Source: DATLLN01 sp963809205 (GTDB lineage: Bacteria; Actinomycetota; Thermoleophilia; Gaiellales; JAICJC01). From it: a stretch of 64,000 nt of DNA. The position numbers and the translations under genes were made by a program. The notes below the pieces were generated by a model, which was not told the DNA's origin, ran no database searches, and was given only the letters and a program-made list of their open reading frames with translations. Shown piece after piece: positions 35,880 to 43,997 of the stretch; the first letter of the stretch is position 1, and each line of letters starts with the position of its first letter. Where the stretch lies: positions 1 through 64,000 of the forward strand of contig CAWEIS010000006.1 in assembly GCA_963809205.1 (NCBI GenBank), given 5' to 3'.

Positions 35880-35894
35880 GTTGCTACATGCAAC
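35880..35894. promoter_or_regulatory. Dyad GTTGC-N5-GCAAC, candidate MarR operator
   Basis: The perfect 5-bp arms GTTGC (35880-35884) and GCAAC (35890-35894) lie 22 bases before the MarR start. The arm size, spacing and position fit autoregulation of the marR-MFS operon, the usual arrangement in this family. Confidence 0.65.
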
Positions 35895-35925
35895 TAATGG
35901 CCGGTGGGGTGTGCCAGGGGCACCC

Positions 35926-37488
35926 TTACACGCTGCGCTCCTCCGTCGGCAACGAGATGGCCACCCGCGTGCCCTCTCCGGGCGCCGTCTCGATCTCGAT
36001 GTCCCCGTTGGCCAGCCGCACCCGCTCCTTGAGCACCCCCAGCCCGAGATGGAACTGCGCCCGGGAGCGGGGGAGCGGCCGGTCCGCGCGGAACCCGCGC
36101 CCGTCGTCCCGCACCTCGATCGTCAGCCGGCCGCGCCGGTAGCCGATGCGCACGGTGACGGTCTCCGCCCGTGCGTGCTTGGCGGTGTTGGCCAGCGCCT
36201 CCGCGATGCAGCGGTAGGCCAGCATCTCGGTCGCCGCGGGGAAGCGCTTCGCCGTCGCCGTCACCCTGCAGCCGAAACCGGCCTCGGACGCGCGGTAGGC
36301 GGCCAGCGCGCGCACCGCTGCGCCGAGGCCCTGTGCCTCCAGCAGCGGCGGCCGCAGCTCGAATGCCAGCCCACGCGCGCGTCCGATGGCGTCCTCGAGC
36401 GTCTCCCGGGCGGCGCGGATCCGGGCGACCGTGTCCTCGGGCAGCGCCGCCGCACCGCGCTGCGCACGGTCAAGGGAGTAGAGCGTCGCCACCATCACCT
36501 GGATCGTGTCGTCATGCAGGTCGGTCGCGATCCGCTCGCGCTCGTCCTCCTCGGCGCGCAGCAGCTGGGCGAGCGCGCGCTGCATCCGCTCCTCGCTCTC
36601 GCGCAGCCTGGTCTCGGCCCGCTTCCGCTCGGTGATGTCCACGACGACGACGCCGATGCCGAGCACGCCGTCCACCGCGTGCACCACCGGCGAGAACGAC
36701 CCCAGCCAGGTGCCCTGCGGCCCGGTCAGCTCGACGTTGACCATCGCCTGATGGCTGTCCAGCACGTCGGCCAGGAAGGGCCTCAGCGTGCGGCGGTGGT
36801 CGGGCACTGCATCCTCCAGCACGCGATTGGTGTGCAGGTACCGAAGTTGGCGATCGACCAGCGCGATGCCCACGGGGGCGGCCGACACCAGCGTCTCCAG
36901 CTGCGCGTAGACCGCCTCGGCGCGCATCCGCGCCTCGTGCTCGCGGGCGAGCACGCGGTCGCGCTCGCGCTCCGCCAGCTTGCGCCGGGTGACGTCGCGC
37001 ACCGCGATCAGGAGCAGCGGCTGCCCGGAAATCTCGACCACCTGGCCTGACACCTCGGCGTCGCGCAGATCGCCGTGGCGGGTCACGCCGCGCACCTCGA
37101 TGCCCGCCACCGAACCATGCTCGAGGATCGCATCGGTCAGCCGGTCGCGGTCGGCCGGGTCGTCCCAGATCCCCAGCTCGACGCTGGTGCTGCCCAGCAC
37201 CTCGTCGCGAGGATGGCCGGTGATCTGGCAGAACGCGTCGTTCGCCGCCACGATGTGGCCGTCCTCGATATGGGAGATGACGATCCCGTCGGACGTCGCG
37301 TTGAAGACCTGCTCGCACAGCCGGCCGGCGTCCCGTCGCAGGTCCCGCTCGGTCAGAAGGCGGTGGGCCAGCACGCCGCTCAAGCGCCGCTCCCCGCCGT
37401 GTTGGACCAGCCAGACGGATCGGAGCCCGTATCGATCCACTGGTCGAACGGGTAGCGCATCGGCCTGCCTGTCGGTTTGCGCCTGCAC
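35926..37488 (-). CDS. PAS-containing sensor histidine kinase (NarL/DegS type)
   Basis: This 520-residue protein has two PAS domains (about 55-170, with VFNATSDGIVISHIEDGHIV, and 185-305, ending VVVVDITERKRAE). A HisKA_3 dimerisation segment follows, with the phosphorylatable His in RERIATDLHDDTIQ, then an ATPase domain with AEALANTAKHARA and DDGRGFRADR. No membrane segment is seen, so it senses something cytoplasmic. No response-regulator gene is adjacent. The GTG at 37488 is the start. It lies 19 bases downstream of the maleylacetate-reductase gene and may be read through from it. Confidence 0.88.
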   Translation of the reverse strand: MQAQTDRQADALPVRPVDRYGLRSVWLVQHGGERRLSGVLAHRLLTERDLRRDAGRLCEQVFNATSDGIVISHIEDGHIVAANDAFCQITGHPRDEVLGSTSVELGIWDDPADRDRLTDAILEHGSVAGIEVRGVTRHGDLRDAEVSGQVVEISGQPLLLIAVRDVTRRKLAERERDRVLAREHEARMRAEAVYAQLETLVSAAPVGIALVDRQLRYLHTNRVLEDAVPDHRRTLRPFLADVLDSHQAMVNVELTGPQGTWLGSFSPVVHAVDGVLGIGVVVVDITERKRAETRLRESEERMQRALAQLLRAEEDERERIATDLHDDTIQVMVATLYSLDRAQRGAAALPEDTVARIRAARETLEDAIGRARGLAFELRPPLLEAQGLGAAVRALAAYRASEAGFGCRVTATAKRFPAATEMLAYRCIAEALANTAKHARAETVTVRIGYRRGRLTIEVRDDGRGFRADRPLPRSRAQFHLGLGVLKERVRLANGDIEIETAPGEGTRVAISLPTEERSV

Positions 37489-37507
37489 TCAGATGCTAGC
37501 GCATCTG

Positions 37508-38515
37508 TCACCAGGCGTCGTTGAGCAGAGCCTCCAGGTCTTTTTCCACAGGCGCCCCGCCCGGAGTGCCGCCCAGTTCGGGCCTTCCCGCGGCCGCCGC
37601 CGCGACCTCCGCCAGCCGCTCCTGCCCGACGCCCAGCTCGCGGAGCCGGGTCTGCCCGGCGTGCGCCGCGAGGGCGCCCGGGTCGGCGTCGAGCGCCTCC
37701 TCCAGCAGGCCCATCTCCCGGGGCGCGCGCGGTGTCAGGAAGGCGATCGAGTGGGGCAGCATGATCGAATTGGTGATGCCGTGCCGGGTGCCGGCCGTAC
37801 GCACGAGCGTCTGGCAGACGACGTGATGCACAGCGAAGCCGGTCATGCCCAGGACGTAGCCGCCCAGCATGCCGCCCAGCGCCAGCGCATCGCGGTCGGC
37901 CACGGGCGCTCGCAGGCCGGCCGAGATCAGCTGCGCGGCGCGCAGCGCAGCGACCTCCGAGACCGGGTTCGCGCGCGGCGTGATCAGCCCCTCGGCGGCG
38001 TGGGCGAGTGCGTTCATCGCCGACGCCGCCAGCTCCGCCTCGGGCTGCGAGGCGGCCAGCGCCGGGTCGTACACGACCAGTGCCGGGCGGGTGTGCGGGC
38101 CCTGCTCGTGGCCGGGCAGCGTCCGGTGGTGGCCGTTCATGTCGGCTCCGGCGAGCGTCGTCGGCACCGCGGCGCAGCGGACTCCGGCCACGGCCGCGAT
38201 CGCCTTGGCCGTGTCGACCACCCGTCCGCCGCCCAGCCCGACCGGCGGCAGTCCGCCGGCGGCCGCTTCGACCGCAGCCGCAGCGTCCGGCACCTGGCCC
38301 GGCGGCACGTGCACGACGACCGCGGCCGACTCCGCCAGCCCCGGCGCCTGGTGCTGTGCGCGAGGCGTTGTCAGCAGCACAAACTCGCCGAACCCAAGCT
38401 CACCCAGCAGCGCGGTGACCTCGGCGGCCGAACCTCGGCCGAACCGCACCAGCCGCTCGCCGTCGCGCCAGCGGAACGCGCGCTCAGGCGGCCAGCCGCC
38501 GCTCGATCCAGTCAC
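37508..38515 (-). CDS. Maleylacetate reductase-like iron alcohol dehydrogenase
   Basis: This 335-residue protein has the Fe-ADH fold: GLGGGRVVDTAKAIAAVAG for the nucleotide, VPTTLAGADMNGHH, and metal-site histidines in NALAHAAEGL and GFAVHHVVCQTLVR. These are features of maleylacetate reductases, which convert maleylacetate to 3-oxoadipate with NADH. The GTG at 38515 is chosen as start; it overlaps the upstream hydrolase gene by 32 bases, which implies coupling. A general butanol-dehydrogenase-type role is a less likely alternative. Confidence 0.82.
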   Translation of the reverse strand: MTGSSGGWPPERAFRWRDGERLVRFGRGSAAEVTALLGELGFGEFVLLTTPRAQHQAPGLAESAAVVVHVPPGQVPDAAAAVEAAAGGLPPVGLGGGRVVDTAKAIAAVAGVRCAAVPTTLAGADMNGHHRTLPGHEQGPHTRPALVVYDPALAASQPEAELAASAMNALAHAAEGLITPRANPVSEVAALRAAQLISAGLRAPVADRDALALGGMLGGYVLGMTGFAVHHVVCQTLVRTAGTRHGITNSIMLPHSIAFLTPRAPREMGLLEEALDADPGALAAHAGQTRLRELGVGQERLAEVAAAAAGRPELGGTPGGAPVEKDLEALLNDAW

Positions 38516-39125
38516 GCAGCTGCGGCACGAAGGCCGGGTCGATGGTGTGCGGAAAGGCGTCCTCGTGGTACGTGACATCGAGCCCGGCCGCGGTCAGCAG
38601 GTCGCGCGCGCGGCGGGAGAACTCGACGCTGATCACCGGGTCGAGCACCCCGTGCCCGATCGCGACCGGCAGTCCCGGCCGCGAGTCGAGGTCGACCCGG
38701 AAGCCCTCGACGGTGGGGATGAACCCGGAGAGCCCGATGATCGCCAGCGGGCTGGGACGGCCCGCGCCCAGGCCGAGGGCGTACGACATCACCGCGCCCT
38801 GCGAGAAGCCGCCGATGATCGTCCGCTCCCACGGAACGCCGGTGATCCGGGGCAGGCCGTCGAGGAACGGCTCCATCTGCGCCATCGTCGAGAAGAAGGT
38901 GTCGGGGTCGGGATAGCCGACGCGCGGGACGACGTACCAGTGGGCGCCGCCCGGCGGCAGCGAGAGCGGGCCTCGAGGGAAGACGCCGACCATCCGGCTT
39001 CCCGGGTCGAGCACGTCGAGCAGAGGGCCGAGGTCGTGCTCGTCCGCGCCACGGCCGTGCATCAGCACGATCGCCCCGGCGGCCGTGCCGTCCGACGGCC
39101 TGATCCGGTAGACCGGATCAGGCAC
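38484..39125 (-). CDS. Alpha/beta hydrolase (phospholipase/carboxylesterase or dienelactone-hydrolase-like)
   Basis: This 213-residue protein has the nucleophile elbow GGFSQGAVMS (Ser), and late acid and base residues in GVLDPVISVEFS and DAFPHTIDPAF. The oxyanion segment is VLMHGRGADEHDL. Size and motifs fit the phospholipase/carboxylesterase family. Because it is coupled to a maleylacetate-reductase gene, hydrolysis of a dienelactone to maleylacetate is an attractive but unproven role. It overlaps the TetR gene by 8 bases. Confidence 0.85.
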   Translation of the reverse strand: MPDPVYRIRPSDGTAAGAIVLMHGRGADEHDLGPLLDVLDPGSRMVGVFPRGPLSLPPGGAHWYVVPRVGYPDPDTFFSTMAQMEPFLDGLPRITGVPWERTIIGGFSQGAVMSYALGLGAGRPSPLAIIGLSGFIPTVEGFRVDLDSRPGLPVAIGHGVLDPVISVEFSRRARDLLTAAGLDVTYHEDAFPHTIDPAFVPQLRDWIERRLAA

Positions 39126-39693
39126 GTACCGGCTCCGCGCGCAGTCCGTCCAGCACGACCCTGACGTAGCCGCGCCAGTCGAAGCCCAGCTCCTGCCAGC
39201 CGCGCAGCGACATGCCCGTGCGCCTGAGCATCAGCACGACGTCGGGCGCCGCGATGTCGTCGCGCACCGACCCTTCCGCCTGCGCGCGCAGGACGAGCGC
39301 GACCAGCGTCTCGAACAGCTGCCCGCCGCACCGCGCCGCCTCGCCGCGCAGCTCGCCGGTGGCCGCTTCCGACGCGATCCGGTCGGTCGCCTGGCGCTCC
39401 GTCGCGTACCAGACGAACTCGGTCAGGCCGTTCCACGGATCGGGATCATCGAGCGAGATCGTGGCCTTCGCCAGCAGACCGGTCAGGCAGTCGGCGGCCA
39501 GCGCCGCGACCAGCGCGTCCTTGCTCGGGAAGTGGCGGTAGACGGTGCCGATGCCGACGCCCGCCGAGCGCGCGATGTCCACCATCTGGGTGTCCATTCC
39601 GTCCTCCGAGAAGCACGCGACGGCGGCCGCCAGCACCCGCGCGCGGTTGGCGCGGGCGTCGGATCTCCGGGGTGAGGGTGTGGACGTTGCCAT
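39118..39693 (-). CDS. TetR family regulator
   Basis: This 191-residue protein has helix-turn-helix VDIARSAGVGIGTVYRHFPS. The ATG at 39693 is chosen; 29 upstream codons in the same frame cover the operator region and are not coding. It heads a three-gene operon (hydrolase, maleylacetate reductase) and is divergent from an MFS pump whose promoter carries two operator copies. Control of both sides is likely. Confidence 0.9.
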   Translation of the reverse strand: MATSTPSPRRSDARANRARVLAAAVACFSEDGMDTQMVDIARSAGVGIGTVYRHFPSKDALVAALAADCLTGLLAKATISLDDPDPWNGLTEFVWYATERQATDRIASEAATGELRGEAARCGGQLFETLVALVLRAQAEGSVRDDIAAPDVVLMLRRTGMSLRGWQELGFDWRGYVRVVLDGLRAEPVRA

Positions 39694-39742
39694 TTGACAG
39701 ACGGAATGGTCGTTCCGTATTGTACCGGAATTGCTGTTCCGT
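39694..39742 (+). promoter_or_regulatory. MFS promoter with two tandem TetR operators
   Basis: TTGACA (39694-39699) and TATTGT (39718-39723), 18 bases apart, form a promoter toward the MFS gene. The perfect dyad ACGGAA-N6-TTCCGT (39701-39718) fills the spacer, and a second copy, CCGGAA-N6-TTCCGT (39725-39742), covers the transcription start. The centres are 24 bp apart, so two dimers would lie on similar faces of the helix. The -35 adjoins the divergent TetR start codon, allowing control of both genes. Confidence 0.78.
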
Positions 39743-39767
39743 TTCTTGCACAACATGGAGGTCAGGC

Positions 39768-41228
39768 ATGAGCAACTCATCCGATGACCGCCGCTGGCTG
39801 GCTCTCGTACTGCTGTGTGCGACGCAGTTCATCGTGGTCCTGGACGTGTCCATCGTCAACGTGGCGTTGCCCTCGATCCAGGCGTCGCTGGACTTCGACA
39901 TCCGGCAGCTGCAGTGGGTGGCGAGCGCATACGCGCTGACATTTGGCGGCTTTCTGCTCCTGGGAGGTCGGGCTGCCGACCTGCTGGGCAGGCGCCGCGT
40001 GTTCATGGTCGGCCTGGTGCTGTTCGCCGGCGCCTCGCTGGCCTGCGGCCTCGCGCCGTCCAGCGGCTTCCTGATCGGCGCGCGCGCCGTTCAGGGCCTG
40101 GGCGCGGCGATCATCTCACCGGCCGCGCTGTCGATCCTCACCACCACCTTCGAGGAGGGCGCCGAGCGCAACAAGGCGCTGGGCATCTGGGGCGCGATCG
40201 CCGGTTTGGGCGGCGCTGCGGGAGTGCTCCTCGGCGGCATCCTCACGGACGCCGTGTCGTGGGAGTGGATCTTCTTCATCAACGTGCCGATCGCGCTGAC
40301 CTGCGCGGCCCTCTCGCCGGTGCTGCTCAAGGAGAGCCGCATCGACGGCATGACCCGCAACTTCGACGTCGCCGGCGCGGTGTCGGTGACCGGCGGGCTG
40401 TCGCTGTTCGTGTACGCACTGGTCGGCACCGACCAGCACGGCTGGACGAGCGCCCGCACGCTGGGGCTGTTCGCCGTGGCGATCGGACTGCTGATCGCGT
40501 TCGTGGCGATCGAGTCGCGGGCGTCGCAGCCGCTGCTGCCGCTGCGGCTGTTCCGTTCGGGGACGGTGACCGGCGCAAACGTGGTCGGGTTCCTGATCGG
40601 GGCATCGATCTTCAGCATGTTCTTCTTCCTGTCGCTGTACATGCAGGAGGTGCTGGGGTACTCGCCGCTGCGCACCGGCTTCGCGTATCTGCTGGTCGCG
40701 GTCACGATCATCATCTCGGCGGGGGCGTCGCAGGTGCTTGTCACCCGCTTCGGCCCGCGCAGCGTGCTGGCGACCGGCATGGCGCTGCTCTCGCTGGGCC
40801 TGCTGTGGTTCACGCAGGTCTCCGTCGGGGGCAGCTACCTGGTCGACCTGGTGCCCGGCTTCGTGCTGACCGGCGTCGGGCTCGGATTCTCGTTCGTCCC
40901 GGACACGATCGCGGCGCTGGCAGGCGTGCGCGAGCGTGACGCGGGCGTCGCGTCCGGCCTGATCAACACGTCGCAGCAGATCGGCGGCGCCCTGGGCGTC
41001 GCGGCCCTGGTCACGGTGGCCACCACCACGACCAGCGACCACCTGGCGGATGCCGGCATCCGCGCCCAGCAGCCGCTGGTGCAGCTGTCGGCGGCAACCG
41101 ACGGCTTCCAGGCCGCGTTCCTGTGGTGCGCGGTGATGGCTGCGATCGGCATCGTCGCGACCCTGGTGCTGGTTCGCCCGCCTGCGGATGCAGTGGCGGT
41201 GGCCGAGCCCGCCCTCAGCGCGGAGTAG
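39768..41228 (+). CDS. MFS multidrug exporter, DHA2 type
   Basis: This 486-residue protein has about 14 hydrophobic helices. Helix 1 is VVLDVSIVNVALPSIQASLD, motif A is GGRAADLLGRRRVF, and there is RAVQGLGAAIISPAALSIL. GGAGG (about 39757) ahead of the ATG at 39768 sets the start and excludes the longer frame. It is followed by a strong hairpin terminator. Repression by the divergent TetR protein through paired operators is predicted. Confidence 0.93.
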   Translation: MSNSSDDRRWLALVLLCATQFIVVLDVSIVNVALPSIQASLDFDIRQLQWVASAYALTFGGFLLLGGRAADLLGRRRVFMVGLVLFAGASLACGLAPSSGFLIGARAVQGLGAAIISPAALSILTTTFEEGAERNKALGIWGAIAGLGGAAGVLLGGILTDAVSWEWIFFINVPIALTCAALSPVLLKESRIDGMTRNFDVAGAVSVTGGLSLFVYALVGTDQHGWTSARTLGLFAVAIGLLIAFVAIESRASQPLLPLRLFRSGTVTGANVVGFLIGASIFSMFFFLSLYMQEVLGYSPLRTGFAYLLVAVTIIISAGASQVLVTRFGPRSVLATGMALLSLGLLWFTQVSVGGSYLVDLVPGFVLTGVGLGFSFVPDTIAALAGVRERDAGVASGLINTSQQIGGALGVAALVTVATTTTSDHLADAGIRAQQPLVQLSAATDGFQAAFLWCAVMAAIGIVATLVLVRPPADAVAVAEPALSAE

Positions 41229-41240
41229 CTCGACGCATGA

Positions 41241-41270
41241 TGGTGGGCCCCGGTTCGCCGGGGCCCACCA
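41241..41270. terminator. Bidirectional hairpin terminator with TTCG tetraloop
   Basis: Perfect 13-bp arms, TGGTGGGCCCCGG (41241-41253) and CCGGGGCCCACCA (41258-41270), close on TTCG, an extra-stable loop. It lies between the converging MFS gene (stop 41228) and SGNH gene (stop 41285), so it can serve both. Confidence 0.85.
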
Positions 41271-41284
41271 GCCGCAGTCCTCGG

Positions 41285-42493
41285 TCAGTTGCCGGCGCTG
41301 CCGTCGTTCGCCTTCGCCCGCTGGCGGGCCTCCCGCCAGCTGGTCAGGTCGAACGCCGTATGGAACTGCTTGACCACCTGCTTGGCCACCAGCTCGCCGC
41401 CGGCCGGCGTGAAGTGGACGCCGTCGGACTGGCGCATCAGCTGGAGCTGGCCGTTGGCGTCGGGCAGGTAGTCGGCGTAGCCGCCGTTCGGCCCCTTGAA
41501 CAGGTCGTAGGTGTCGATCATGAACGCCTTGCCCGGCCGCTCGTTGACCTCGTAGGAAACGATGCGGTTGATGAACTGGTAGCGCTCGTTCCGCCCACCG
41601 TCGCTGGTGATCGGCAGGCCGATCCAGAAGACGACGCCGCCCTTCTGGATGATCGTGTCCATCACTCCGCCCACCCGCCGGCGGTACTCCTTGACCCAGT
41701 CCTGACTCTGAAAGGAGGAGCTCGCGTCGAAGCCGGGCGGGCCGCCCGTCATGTACGAGTGATCGTCGTTGCCTCCGAAGGCGAGAATGACGGCATCGGG
41801 ATGTGAGGAGCTGGCCATCTCCTGGCGGATGCGGGTGAACCAGTTGTAGACGTCGGGCCGCTCGAGGCCGGTTGCCACCTGCCCGTCGACGCCCATCGCC
41901 TTGATCTGCGGCGCGCTCGACACCAGCTGGTCGAGCGACAGGCCGGGGACGATCGCCAGCGAGTCGCCGGCCGTCCACACCCGCAGCTTGTGCTGCGGGC
42001 TGAAGACCGGCTTGGCCGGCGGCCCGGAGGCGGGCTTGGCCGGCCCGTTGCCCGTGTTCGAGTCCGGCTGGGTGACGTGGGGCGGGGGGATCACGATCGC
42101 CGTGTCGATGTCGTCGTCGCCGGAGCGGCCGGCGGCGTCCTGGAGCCACTCGCGGGGACGATCGAGCAGCACCCAGCCGGAGACCGCCTCCAGCCCCCCG
42201 GTGACGTCCAGCGCCACGTCGCGCTGCCATCCCGGCGCCTGGATCTGCGCGGTCTTGTGCAGCCCCCGTGCGTTCAGCAGCGCGCCCAGGATCAGCGCCG
42301 CCAGCGTGATCAGCACCACATGGCCGGCGGCCAGCGGTCGGCGCGGCGGGTCGCCGAACCAGGTCGAGCGGTCGGCCCGGCGGCGCAACCGGGGGCGGGG
42401 CGGAGGCTCGGGGACGCCGAACCGCTCCGTGACATCGTCCGGCGGCAGCGTCGACACTGTCTTCGATGTCTGGTGGGGGCTGTCGTCCGTCAT
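41285..42493 (-). CDS. Membrane-anchored SGNH hydrolase/acyltransferase (DUF459-like)
   Basis: This protein of about 402 residues has a cytoplasmic N-terminal 70 residues rich in proline and arginine, one membrane helix (GHVVLITLAALILGALLNAR), and an extracellular SGNH domain. The SGNH blocks are present: GDSLAIVPG (Ser), AFGGNDDHSYM (Gly/Asn) and QSDGVHFTPAGG (Asp/His). It follows the MBOAT gene by 4 bases. MBOAT plus SGNH is the standard two-part machinery for O-acylating extracellular polysaccharide. The ATG at 42493 is used. Confidence 0.87.
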   Translation of the reverse strand: MTDDSPHQTSKTVSTLPPDDVTERFGVPEPPPRPRLRRRADRSTWFGDPPRRPLAAGHVVLITLAALILGALLNARGLHKTAQIQAPGWQRDVALDVTGGLEAVSGWVLLDRPREWLQDAAGRSGDDDIDTAIVIPPPHVTQPDSNTGNGPAKPASGPPAKPVFSPQHKLRVWTAGDSLAIVPGLSLDQLVSSAPQIKAMGVDGQVATGLERPDVYNWFTRIRQEMASSSHPDAVILAFGGNDDHSYMTGGPPGFDASSSFQSQDWVKEYRRRVGGVMDTIIQKGGVVFWIGLPITSDGGRNERYQFINRIVSYEVNERPGKAFMIDTYDLFKGPNGGYADYLPDANGQLQLMRQSDGVHFTPAGGELVAKQVVKQFHTAFDLTSWREARQRAKANDGSAGN

Positions 42494-42497
42494 CGGG

Positions 42498-43916
42498 TCA
42501 GAACCGGAAGTAGATGAACGGTGGCACACCCTGCGGACCGAGCGTGTCGATCACGACAAGGGCTCCAGCGATCATCGCCGCCTGCCCGGCCATCCCGACG
42601 CGAGAGAAGCGCTCCATCAGCCAGGGCACCACGCTCCCGGAAACGTACTGTACGCCGATGCCGCCGGCGATGGCGGCCACCACGCCGAACGTGACGAGCG
42701 GCGACGCCTGACCCCATTCGGTGAACAGCCGGCCCAGCATCTCCCAGGCCGTGTCCCAGGTGTCTGCGCGGAAGAAGACCCAGGCCAGGCACACCACCTG
42801 GAAGGTGACGAAGCGGCGGATCCAGCGCCGGGTCGCGGTATCCGGCTGGGGGTTGGCCCGCCCGCGCTCCCGGAACATCCGCTCCACCGACAGCGCCGTG
42901 CCGTGGATCGCCCCCCAGATCACGAACCTCCACGCGGCGCCGTGCCAGAGGCCGCCGAGCAGGAAGGTGAGCAGCAGATTCCGGTAGGTCTTCAGCGACC
43001 CGCCGCGGCTGCCGCCCAGCGGGATGTAGACGTAATCGCGCAGCCACCTGGAGAGCGTCATGTGCCACCGTCGCCAGAAGTCCTGCACGGACGTCGCCGT
43101 ATACGGCGAATCGAAGTTCTGCGGGAACTGGAACCCGAGCAGCAGGGCGACGCCGATCGCGATGTCCGTATAGCCGCTGAAGTCGGCCCAGATCTGCACG
43201 GCGTAGGCATAGATGGCGACCAGGATCTCCAGCGACGAGTGCTGGTCGGGCGCGCCGAACACCTGGTCGACGATGTTCGAGCCCAGGTAGCTGGCGAGCA
43301 CCACCTTCTTGAACAGACCGCCGAGGATCAGGAAATACGCGCGGCTGGCGTCGATCCGCCGGGGGTCGCGGGGCCGGGTGAGCTGCGGCAGGAACTCGGA
43401 CGCGCGGACGATCGGACCGGCGACCAGGTGCGGGAAGAACGACAGGTACACCGCGAAGCGCATCAGCGACGTCGGCCTGACGATCCCCCGATACGTATCG
43501 ATGACGTAGGACAGCGCCTGGAACGTGAAGAACGAGATGCCGACGGGCAGGGCGACGCCGATGATCGTCGGCGTGTAGTCGACCCCGAACTCGTTGAGCG
43601 TGTTCTGCGCCGAGCTGAGGAAGAAGTCGTAGTACTTGAAGTACCCGAGCGCAGCCAGATTGCCCAGGATGGCAATCCAGAGCAGCAGCTTGCGCGGCCT
43701 GGGCGATTCCGTGGCGTGGATCGCGCGGGCGGCGAACTGGTTGCCGACCGTCGAGAGCGCCAGCAGCAGCGTGTAGTGCCAGTCCCACCAGCCGTAGAAG
43801 ATGTAGCTGGCCGCCAGGATGAAGATCCGCCACCGCGGCTGATTCGGCATCAAAAGCCAGTTCAGCGGCAACACGATCAGGAAGAAGATCGCGAACGTGG
43901 CGGTGGGGAAGAGCAT
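42498..43916 (-). CDS. MBOAT O-acyltransferase (AlgI-like)
   Basis: This 472-residue protein has about 10-12 hydrophobic helices. AlgI/PatA landmarks are present: GISFFTFQALSYVIDTYRG, VAGPIVRASEFLPQL, DFWRRWHMTLSRWLRDYVYI, and the catalytic histidine in LLGGLWHGAAW. It transfers acyl groups from a cytoplasmic donor across the membrane, passing them to an SGNH partner, which is encoded immediately downstream. No alginate genes are nearby, so the polysaccharide target is unknown. Confidence 0.93.
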   Translation of the reverse strand: MLFPTATFAIFFLIVLPLNWLLMPNQPRWRIFILAASYIFYGWWDWHYTLLLALSTVGNQFAARAIHATESPRPRKLLLWIAILGNLAALGYFKYYDFFLSSAQNTLNEFGVDYTPTIIGVALPVGISFFTFQALSYVIDTYRGIVRPTSLMRFAVYLSFFPHLVAGPIVRASEFLPQLTRPRDPRRIDASRAYFLILGGLFKKVVLASYLGSNIVDQVFGAPDQHSSLEILVAIYAYAVQIWADFSGYTDIAIGVALLLGFQFPQNFDSPYTATSVQDFWRRWHMTLSRWLRDYVYIPLGGSRGGSLKTYRNLLLTFLLGGLWHGAAWRFVIWGAIHGTALSVERMFRERGRANPQPDTATRRWIRRFVTFQVVCLAWVFFRADTWDTAWEMLGRLFTEWGQASPLVTFGVVAAIAGGIGVQYVSGSVVPWLMERFSRVGMAGQAAMIAGALVVIDTLGPQGVPPFIYFRF

Positions 43917-43954
43917 CCGGCCTCATAGGCTACTTGGTGGTAGCGCTGTGGGAG

Positions 43955-43986
43955 CCCGGGCCTCCGGCGGCTGCCGGAGGCCCGGG
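43955..43986 (-). terminator. Hairpin terminator after the MFS gene
   Basis: Perfect 14-bp arms CCCGGGCCTCCGGC (43955-43968) and GCCGGAGGCCCGGG (43973-43986) close on a GGCT loop, 12 bases past the stop of the minus-strand MFS gene. It separates that gene from the MBOAT operon on the same strand. Confidence 0.8.
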
Positions 43987-43997
43987 GAACGAGGCCG

